This document shows, one piece after another, positions 1 through 10,500 of a DNA stretch of 64,000 nucleotides (within the stretch, counting starts at the first letter, position 1; the number at the start of each line of letters is the position of its first letter). Below the pieces are notes generated by a model. It ran no database searches. It was given only the letters and a program-made list of their open reading frames with translations, and was not told the origin of the DNA. This stretch comes from Cytophagaceae bacterium (GTDB taxonomy: Bacteria > Bacteroidota > Bacteroidia > Cytophagales > UBA9547), in assembly GCA_027488865.1 (NCBI GenBank), contig JAIYAU010000058.1, positions 66,724-130,723 on the forward strand, given 5' to 3'. The position numbers were made by a program, and so were the translations under genes.

Positions 1-588
1 AGAATCGTCTTTTATTCCCCTACTTGAAACACATAGGTGAACTGCATCTATCACCACAGCAACATCCTCTGTTTTTAAAATTTCTTTAAGCGAATTTAAA
101 ATTTGCACTGTTAATCTTTCTTGAACTTGAGGTCTTTTAGCAAAGTGCTGCACTATTCTATTGATTTTTGAGAGACCGATTACTTTGCCACTTGAAATAT
201 AAGAAACATGGGCTTTTCCAATAATTGGAACAAAGTGATGTTCACAATTAGAGTAGAAAGTTATGTCCTTTTCCACAAGCATTTCGTTATATTGATATTT
301 ATTGTCAAATAACTTTATGTCTGGAAAGTTAGCAGGATTTAAGCCGCTAAAAATCTCCTCTACATACATTTTGGCCACTCGCTGCGGCGTGCCTTTAAGG
401 CTATCATCAGTAAGATCCAAGCCCAAGGTTTTCATAATCTCCGCAAAATGTGTTTGGATTATTTGAATTTTCTCCTTATCAGTTAGATCAAAGGCATCTT
501 GCCTTAAAGGGGTTTCAATGGACGTCAATATATGTTCATCCCCTATTTCGTCCGTAGTGTATTCGTTATGCGTGTGGGTATTCAACAT
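1..588 (-). CDS. folE: GTP cyclohydrolase I, C-terminus truncated by window edge
   Basis: Own translation of minus strand from ATG at 588: [20 protein letters not shown]...[47 protein letters not shown]...[20 protein letters not shown], the FolE signature. Not in ORF track because it runs off the window. Confidence 0.95.
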   Translation of the reverse strand, partial: MLNTHTHNEYTTDEIGDEHILTSIETPLRQDAFDLTDKEKIQIIQTHFAEIMKTLGLDLTDDSLKGTPQRVAKMYVEEIFSGLNPANFPDIKLFDNKYQYNEMLVEKDITFYSNCEHHFVPIIGKAHVSYISSGKVIGLSKINRIVQHFAKRPQVQERLTVQILNSLKEILKTEDVAVVIDAVHLCVSSRGIKDDS

Positions 589-976
589 AGTTCCGTTCAG
601 TTTCATAAAGAAAAATTTTTAACTCGTAACCTACTTCAATCTTTTGTCTTAAAATATTCCAAATTACCATAGCTATATTTTCCGCTGTAGGATTTAGGTT
701 TAAGAATTCTTCTGTATCCAGATTTAAATTTTTATGATCAAACCTATCTAGTACGTTAACTTTTATGATGTCACTCAATATTTTCATATCTATAACATAG
801 CCAGTGTCTTGATCAATATCACCTGTAACCCGTACAATTAGTTCATAATTGTGTCCATGAAAATTTTGATTATTACATTTTCCAAAAACTTCCTTATTTT
901 TTTCTTCTGTCCATAATGGGTTGTTAAGCCTATGTGCCGAATTAAAATGTTCTTTTCTATAAACAGTAGCCTTCAT
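566..976 (-). CDS. queD: 6-carboxytetrahydropterin synthase / 6-pyruvoyl-tetrahydropterin synthase family (QueD-like)
   Basis: [41 protein letters not shown] motifs of the PTPS/QueD family. Confidence 0.9.
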   Translation of the reverse strand: MKATVYRKEHFNSAHRLNNPLWTEEKNKEVFGKCNNQNFHGHNYELIVRVTGDIDQDTGYVIDMKILSDIIKVNVLDRFDHKNLNLDTEEFLNLNPTAENIAMVIWNILRQKIEVGYELKIFLYETERNYVEYPHA

Positions 977-1187
977 ACATAATATTCAGTAAGTATAACA
1001 GTACAATTCATATTTTGTTTAATCAAAAAATAAAAATATTAAACAAAAATAAACATACTCTATTATAATTGTTTTTTATACTTGATAGTTCCCCTTTATT
1101 TTGGCCAATACTATAAAAAGGATAATAATTACCTTAAGCTTATATTAAAAATAACAATAGGCAAATTTCGATTTTGAAAATCAGAAA

Positions 1188-1219
1188 TAAAAAAACCTTG
1201 TGAAGTCAATCACAAGGTT
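1188..1219 (-). terminator. Intrinsic terminator of rpsT
   Basis: AACCTTGTG / CACAAGGTT stem followed by a T run on the minus strand, just past the rpsT stop. Confidence 0.8.
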
Positions 1220-1245
1220 CAAATATAATTAAAATATCTTTAAAA

Positions 1246-1503
1246 CTATGCAGCGATGCTATTTACAAAACGTGCAAGTTTAGATTTTTTGTGAGCTGCG
1301 TTGTTCTTATGTATTATGTTCTTCTTTGCTAATTTATCTACTAAAGAAGAAACCTCAATGAATAATTTTTCAGCTGCTTCTTTTTCTTTCGTAGCTTTTA
1401 ATCTTTTGATAAAAGTACGAGTCGTTTTCAACTGATATCTGTTAAGCAATCTTTTTGCTTCATTAGATCTAATTCTTTTTAATGCTGACTTATGATTTGC
1501 CAT
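1246..1503 (-). CDS. rpsT: 30S ribosomal protein S20
   Basis: MANHKSALKRIRSNEAKRLLNRYQLKTTRTFIKRL...NAAHKKSKLARFVNS is typical S20. Confidence 0.97.
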   Translation of the reverse strand: MANHKSALKRIRSNEAKRLLNRYQLKTTRTFIKRLKATKEKEAAEKLFIEVSSLVDKLAKKNIIHKNNAAHKKSKLARFVNSIAA

Positions 1504-1598
1504 TGTATATATGAATATCTTCTTTTACCTATCAAATTTTAGGATTGCAAAGGTACGTAATTAATTGTATTATACAAATTATTTTAACATTAAATTAA

Positions 1599-4500
1599 TT
1601 ATCTAATTACCGTTATACTTCCTCTTTTGCTATAAGGTCCCTTAAACTCCTCATGTATACCTTCGTAACTAACCATAAAAGGATATAAGCCAATGGGCAC
1701 TGGTTCACCTTTGTATGTACCATCCCATGATTCATTTCTATCTTCTGTATAGAAAATAATCTCGCCCCATCTACTGAATATGGTAAACTTATAATTAACA
1801 TCATGTTTACCTTTCACATACAATTTATCATCACCTAAATTTCCACTAATCACATTTCTACCTGGGGTAAATGCTGTAGGTACAAAAACTTTAGGAGGGC
1901 AACGATCTAAAATGCTTACACTGTCTGTAAAAGAACAATTGCTTTTATTTGTAATTGTTACCTTAAAATCACCACCTCCATTAACACTTATTCTTCTGGT
2001 AGTTTCCCCAGTAGACCAAATGTACTTCATACCTATAGAATCCGATGCAAGGCTTGATCCTTGTCCGGCATCAATGCGTATGGCTGTTAAAGTGTCACTA
2101 CAATACCTTATAATAGGCTGCAAAAGATCTATAGGTAAGCTATTTATTTTTAAAGCTGCAGTATCGGTAGTAATACATTCATCTATGCTCACTGTTGCTA
2201 CAAATAAACTGGTAGTTGTTGATGTAATGGTATCATTATCACTAAAATAAACTCCGTCTTTGAACCATGAATAAATTGGGTCATAATCTTTGAGCTTGTT
2301 GATATTACTTGGGGTAGCCACCAATACAAAACTACCTCCAACACAAGCTGAGTCATTGCCAAGTGTTAAAATTGGTTTCTCTATACCTATAACTCGGATG
2401 CTGTCGGTACTGGTACAACCAAGAGAATCAGTTCCTTTTACATAATATAAATTTGTATCTGCTATAACAGGAGCTAATGTAAATGGATTTCCAGTTGGGG
2501 ACCCGGCAGTTTGCCAAACAAATATAGCCTTGCTAGTAATACTTCTAGAACTTATATCCAAACTATTATTTATACATGAAATTTTATCGTTGTGAACCAA
2601 AACAGGTGGTTCTGTAATGTTTGAAACAGTTGAATACTGGCAATTTCCTACTGTATAAGCAATTTTATAATTTCCAGGTTGTGAAATAATTATTGTTGAA
2701 TCGTTTTGACCATTCATTGCCAAATTATTTCTATACCATTGATATTGCGCAGTTACTGTACCGTTTAGAATCAATGGTGCAATGGATAAATTTGGAACTA
2801 AACAGAAATGAGGTGGTAACACAAATTTTACAGAATCCACTTTATTCACCGTAATTGTATCTCGATCAATACAACCAAAATTATTAGTAACTGTTAGTTC
2901 ATAATCTGTTGCATCTGTTATTGGAATCGTAGTTAAAACTGATGAATTACTTTGATCTATTCCAGTTAATGATTTCCAACTATAACTCGCTATATCATCA
3001 GAAACCTTTGCAACCAACTGGGCGGTACCATTAATACATACCGACTGATCCTCGCCTGAATTGGCAACGGGTAACTCGTTAATAGTAAGGGTGGTACTAC
3101 TTACAGATGGACTACAAACTCCATTACCTGTAGTAGTATAAGTCAAGTTAATTACTTTAAGTACATTATCGTTAGAAGATGGGAAATACCTCGCATCAAA
3201 TTGAGCAAAGTTTGTAGCAAATATTCCTGAACCTGAAGTTGACCATTCTCCACCAGTAGCATTAATAAAACTGCCATTTAATTGAACCCCATTAGCGTAT
3301 GCACAAGATTGTGCTGGCCCTGCCTCAGCTTTAGGAATTTGTTGTAAAAGTGCTACTATAGTATCTCTTCTAGCGTTACAAGATCCATTTCCTGTTGTTT
3401 GCAATACCAAATTAACGCTTCCTAGACTTACATCACTTAATGACGGTTGATATTTAGCGTTTAGAGCTGTGCTGCTTGGTGTAAATGCGCCGGAACCATT
3501 GGTAGACCAAAATCCACCTGCGGCAATTGTTACACTTCCTCCTAAGTTAATTTGGCTTAAATTACCACATGAGGTTACATCTGCACCCGCATTAACTGTT
3601 GGTCTTGGGGTAAAATTTAAAATGAATTTATCCTTAACAGGTTTACAACTATTATTCGGGATGGTTTGAGCAAAGAAGTTGATTTGAACATTATTTTTAT
3701 CACCAGTGGTAGGACTATATATAGCAGATGTATTATTGGGATTAAAATTACCTGTACCGGAACTTGTCCATGTAACTCCACCTGCTCCACCAAAAGAGGC
3801 TACTATTGGAATTTGTGTAGCATCTAGACAAATAGATCGATCTACTCCTGCATTAATCGTTGGCTGAGACAAAATGGTTAATTTGATATTTTTATCTTGA
3901 GCATTACAAGTACCATTATCTGTTGATGTTAGGGTAAGGCCCACAAATCCTGCAGATTTATCTTGACTTGAAGGCACGTACATAGCATTTAAGACATTAG
4001 CATTTGGTACAAAAAATCCAGTTCCGCCTGTACTCCATGTTCCACCACCAGCATTGTTAATGACTGCTCCGGTAATTTGAAATGTGGTATCTGCACAAAA
4101 TGTATTATCGGTGATTCCAGCAACTGTGACGGTATCCGTAAACCGAACAACAACATCATCAAAAACTGCTTGACATATTCCGTTACCGGTAGAAGTAAGC
4201 CGTAATTTAACTGAATCTCCTAAGACATCTTGGGCACTCAAAGTGTACAATGCCTCTACCTTGGTAGGATCATCCAAAGTACCCGTACCAATAAATTTTG
4301 TCCAAATACCGCCAGCAGCATTCGCTATAAATCCTGCCAATTGGGCTTGCGTTTGATCTCGACAAAGTTCTTGGTCAAACCCAGCATTTACCAAGGCTAT
4401 GGGTGCCGCTATTAACACAATAGTTTTATAATCAATTTGTGAATTACAAGCACCATTTCCCGTAGTATTAAGTGTAATAGTAACACCACCAGATAACTTA

Positions 4501-7500
4501 TCTTGATTAGATGCTAAATAGTCAGTTGTAAAACTAACTGAATCTCCAAAAATACCCCTTCCTGGACTTCTCCAGACAGAAGCAGTGGACGCTGAACCGA
4601 AGATATCTATTGGATTTGGCGAAGCACATAATGTTGTATCCTTTCCAGCGTCAACTGTAGGTAAAGGATTAATTGTTACCAAAACTGTGTCAACCAAAGG
4701 TATACAAGAACCTACCCCGATTGTTTTAAAATACAAACTTACCGTTTGGTTAGTTCTATCTAAAGCAGTTGGTATATAAGTTGAATTCACTAAAAATTGA
4801 TTTGGAGCAAAACTACCACCTGAAGATGAGATCCATTCACCACCGGCTGCATTTGTTATTTTACCTCTCAAATCTAATTCAGTATTACTTGCACATATTA
4901 CGGTATCATTTCCCGCAGAAATGGAAGGCTTTTCAATAAATGTAATTTCTAATGTATCTGATAAACTGTTACATAATCCAACTCCTTGTGTAGTAGCAAT
5001 AATTTTAACTTTTTTATTTACAAAATCATTGTTACCAAAAGAATAGGTTGGGTTATCAAGTATATCATTATCAAATACTCCATCACCTAAACTAGTCCAT
5101 AATAAATTTTTTGCAATGGTATAACTAGACTGAAATTGAACTGATGGCAAATCAGTACATAAGGTTAAATTGGGACCAATATTAACCGTTGGACTTGGTG
5201 TAATATTTAAAATTACCACATCTTTTACCTCAGCACAAACGCCATTTCCGGTTGAAGTTAAAGTGAGTGTAGCCCTACCGTTCGTTTTTTGAAAATCCGA
5301 AGGTATAAAAGTAGGATTTAAGCTATTTGCATTAGGAAGAAATGTTCCTGTGCCAGAAGCAGTTGACCATTGAACTCCACTTGAAAGGCCATTACTTGAT
5401 GCATATAAAGTTAAACCATTACCATTAGCACAAATACTGGTATCAATACCAGCATCTATTACAGGGCCATCAATAAAACTAAAAGTAACGGAATCTTGAC
5501 TTTGGGCACAAGACCCTGTTTTTGTAGATAAAACTACTAGTTTTACAAAACCAGCGGATATTTCGCTTGCAGATGGAATATATGTGGCATTTAAAGCTTT
5601 ATTATTGGGAGTAAATGTTCCAAGACCATTTATCCACTGACCACTAGGGCCTGAACCTTCAAGGCTAATAGGGAAGTCAGTTTTACAAATTGTTTTATTT
5701 GTACCAGCATCGATATTTGGAGAAGGCTGAAAGAATATTTGAAGAGCATCAGAATAAAAATCACAAAATCCATTATCTTGACTAATCAAAGTAAGGGTAA
5801 CTACTCCATTTGCAATATCTTTGGGTGAAGGCTGATAAATTGCATTCAAATCAAAATCATTTGGTAAGAAGGTGCCAGAACCATTTGACGACCAAAATCC
5901 ACCAGCAGCAACAGTGACAACACCATTTAATTGTATACTATCCGCTGTGGGACAAGTAGTAATATCGGGTCCAGCACTAACCGTAGGAATAGGCGTAAAC
6001 GTTACATTTTTACTATCAGTAGCTTGTGGACATGGGCCATTACCCGTAGATGTGGCTTGAATGATCACATTACCAAACAGACTATCAGCGGCTGAAAAGT
6101 TGTAAACTGCGTTAATAGCTGTATCTGATGGTTGAAATGTACCAATTCCACTTGTTTCCCATTTAATTCCTTTTGCGTTAGTGACTGTACCACTAAGGAA
6201 TACCACATTTTGGTCGGCACAGGTAATGAAATCCGCGCCTGCATCTACCTGCGGCAGATTTTTTAAGGTTATATTTAAACTATCAGTTTTAGATTTACAT
6301 GTACCATTACCAGTGGTGGTAGCTTTTATTTTTACAACACCATTAGTTCGATCTAGAGCACTTGGTTGATAAGAAACAATGGTTGAGGTATTGTTTGGAC
6401 TAAAAAGCCCCGATCCACTAGTTGACCAATTCACTCCAGAGGCTACCGTAAGATTGACCGATAATGAAATATTATTTGTATTTACACAAGATTCTATATC
6501 GTTTGGTAAATCGATTGTAGGTGCAGTAGTTATTTTTATATCGATAGTATCCGAAATTTCCGAACAAGAACCGTTATTAGTACTTTTCAAAACCAAATTA
6601 AAATTTCCTGTAGTTAGGTCATTTTCTGAAATAACATAGGTACTTGAAAGTGCGTTATCATTAGGGGTAAAAAAACCTCCTCCAGAAGTACTCCATTGGC
6701 CACCTCCTGCATTTAAAACCAATCCGCTTAATGGTATGACACCAGCATCAGCACAGATGAAAAGGTCAGACCCAGCATTCACTACTGGTTTTGGTGCAAT
6801 GGTAGCAATTATTAAGTCATTAGCCGCTTTACAAATGCCATTACCTGTAGTATTAAGTCCAAAAACGACCTTACCCGCAGCCCTATCTGTTGGACTAATG
6901 AGGTAATATGGCGTTAAGGAAGTATTACTAGGTGCTAAAAGACCTGAACCTGTAAAATACCATGCAGCCCCTGTTGCATTGGCTTGTGATCCACTTAAGT
7001 AAATGGTATCCTTGTCAGCACAAATTGTTTGATCCGGCCCAGCATTGGTTGTAGGAGTTGGAACAATTGTTAGGGTAAATTGACTTATATCCGCATTGCA
7101 AGATCCATTACCTGTGGTAGTTAAAATTATATTAACCGAACCTGCCGTTCTATCCGCCTGAGAAGGAACATAGTTAGCATTTAAAGTAGTATTATTGGGA
7201 AAGAAATTTCCCCCTCCTGAACTAGTCCATTTACCTCCTGTGGCTACTCCAACGATACCGTTTATAGCAATACCAATACTATCAGCACAAATCGAAACAT
7301 TTGATCCAGCCGATGCAGTAGGTTTTGGATCGATTTGAACTTGTAATGTGTCGATAACTGAATTACAAGTACCATTTCCAGTAGTTCTTAATGCTAATTT
7401 AACTTTACCATTGCTTATATCTAGGGCCGAAGGGCTGTAGGTGGTAGCCAATAAATTATTATTCGAAAAAGTACCTGTACCAGAAGTTGTCCATATCCCT

Positions 7501-10500
7501 CCCGAAGCTACTGTTACACTTCCTAATAAATTAATATTAGCCACATTCTCACATGTAATTTGGTCAAAGCCAGCATTAACTGTGGGTGCAGGTGTTAGGT
7601 TTATCAAAATTTGATCTGAAACAGCTTGACAAGTGCCATTTCCTTTTGTTGTTGCAGTTAAAGTCACAATTTCTGCCGCTTTCTCGTTTGCTGAGAAGGT
7701 GTACAAAGGCGCTGTAAGTGAAGTATCATTATATGTTCCATTATTTGAAGTTTTCCAAACAACGTTGCTTGCTACTGTAAACCTTGCTAGTAAAGAAATC
7801 GATGATCTGTCTGCGCAAATGGAAGTATCTTTACCAATATTTATCGTTGGTTTTGGCGTAATATTTAATACCATTTGATCTGTTGCTGGTAAACAAGCAC
7901 CATTTCCCGTAGTCATGAGCGTCAAAGTAACAATTCCTGCATTTTTTTCAGACGTAGATAAAAAATAACTCGTTTTTAATGCGGCACTACTTGGAGAAAA
8001 TGTTCCACTACCACTTGTTGACCAACTCACCCCTGTTGGGATAGAATTAATAATCCCAGATAAATTAACAGTATCTTTATCAGCACATATTGTTTTATCC
8101 GCTCCCGCATTCACCGTAGGCTCGGCCGTAAACGTAAATCTAACAAAATCAGTTAATGAAGGACATACGTTTGAAGCAATCGTCGACAATTGAAGATTAA
8201 CAGACCCTAAAGCCAATTCTGCGGCTGATGGTATATATTTCGCATTCAAAGTTGAATTATTTGGTGAGAAGGTACCAGTTCCTCCTGACCATGTACCCCC
8301 ACTAGTATTTACTACCGTTCCTAATAAATTAAGATTGACATTATTTCTACAAAAAGATTGATCTGGCCCTGCATTTACCGATACGACTGGAGCTATTGTA
8401 ATTCTTACAGTATCCTTAACAGCAGAACAACCTGCATTACCGGTCGTAGATAATATCAATGTCGTGGAACCGTTTGAAATATCTGAACTTGAAGGTTGGT
8501 ACGAACCAACCAATGCATTAGAATTTGGTATAAACGTGCCACTACCCAAAGTTGTCCAACTTCCACCAGTGGCATTAGTAACAGTGCCTGAAATATTAAA
8601 AGTACTAGAATTACCACAAACCGCTTGATCCGCACCAGCATTAGCAGTTGGTGCTGATTTTAAAGTAATTACAACTTGGTCAGAAACAGACGAACAAAAC
8701 GCGATAGGATTTGTCGTAAGTGTCAATGTAACGCTTCCAGCGGTTATTTCTGCAGCACTTGGTGTATATTTAGCATTTTGAGTAGTGTTATTTGGTACAA
8801 AAGTTCCAAGTCCTCCTGACCAGGTAGCAGGTGAACCACTACCGGATAAATTTACCGGAAAATCATTTTGACAAACTATTTGATCTACTCCAGCATTTAC
8901 TGTGGGAGAAGAAACAAAGAAAATCCGCATGACGTCACTTACTGCTTGGCATCTATTGTTACCAGTAGTAGATAAAGTTATAGTTACTGCGCCAGTGGTT
9001 CGATCGGCAGCTGAAGGTGTATATGTAGGACTTAGAGCAGAAGTATTAGAAAAAGTTCCAGTCCCGTTAGATGTCCATAAAACCCCACCAGCATTAGCAA
9101 AACTACCAGATAAACTAACAGTAGTAGCTGATGCACAAATAGTTTGATCAGGACCGGCATCAGCCGTAGGGGCAGGAGCTATATTAATAATAACTGAATC
9201 GCTTACTGGATTGCAATTATTATTACCTGATGAGGTAACATTTAACATAGCCTTACCTCTTGAGGATTCTAGGCTCGATGCTGTATAAGTAGGACTTTGA
9301 TTTGTATTATTGGGACTAAAAGATCCAAGCCCCCCAGTCCAAATTACACTTGTACTTCCAACAACTGTACCACTTAATGTAGCTACTGGCACATCTGCAC
9401 AAATGTTTAAATCAGTCCCAGCACTAATAGTTGGCGCTGGTGTCAAATTAATTCTAACCTGATCATTTACTGCATTACAATTACCATTTGAACTGGAAGT
9501 TAATGTTAAAACAACAAATCCAGCAGTTGAATCGGCTTTTGATGGAGCATAGGTGGCATTGAGTGACAAAGCGTTAGGCGTAAATGACCCAACTCCACCT
9601 GACCAACTACCCGCATTCGTGCTACTTACACCTGCTAGAGTGGTTAATGATTTATTTGCACATAAGGTTTGATCAACACCTGCGTTTACAGAAGGTGAAT
9701 TGGTAAAAAGAATATTGGTTTTTGAGAATTTTGCCAAACAATTTCCATTATTGGCAGAAGTATATGTTAATTGAACTATACTTCCCGAGGTAATCTCTGC
9801 TGCACTCGGTGTATACGTTGGGGATGCTGTAATTGCATTTGGCGAAAATGACCCAGACCCACCCGACCACACACCAGAACCTGTGCTAGAGGAACCATTA
9901 ACCGAAGCTATTGCATTGTTTTTACAAATTGAAACACTTGAAGATGATGTAACTATTGGAGAGGACGTAAATGTTATATTCATCTGATCATTAATCGGAT
10001 TACAAGAAGTGCTTCTTCCTTGTAGAGTTAATGTGACTGTCCCTAGCGCAGTATCTGCAGCAGATGGCAAATAGATGGGTCTCAAGGTAAAACTTGAATC
10101 ACCCCCTGGATTAAATTTACCTGTTCCATTAGTTGTCCACTTGTAGGTTTCAAAAGTTCCAGTAGCTGTACTCAAACTTAGCGTTCGATTGTTCGAACAA
10201 ACTGAACCATCCACCCCAGCATTAACCGAAGGTGTATTAGCTACAACAACTAACACAGTATCCAAAGCCCTCGTGCAAGTTCCTATCCCTGTCGTCTCAA
10301 GAACGAGTATTGATAATCTAGCTGTAATTTCAGCAGCAGTTGGAGCGTAGGTGGTATTTAAGCTAGTATTGTTTGGAGAAAAAGTTCCAGCGCCCAGCCA
10401 TCTTCCACCAGTTGCATTAGTAACACTACCTGATAATGAAACTGTAGGTCTATTAAAACAAATAGTTCTATCTGCGCCAGCATTGGCAGTTGGTCTGCCA

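Noticed and set aside
1613-1804. 63-aa minus-strand ORF nested in the C-terminus of the type-B protein
   Set aside because: Out-of-frame reading of the conserved gliding C-terminal domain; main frame is clearly coding.
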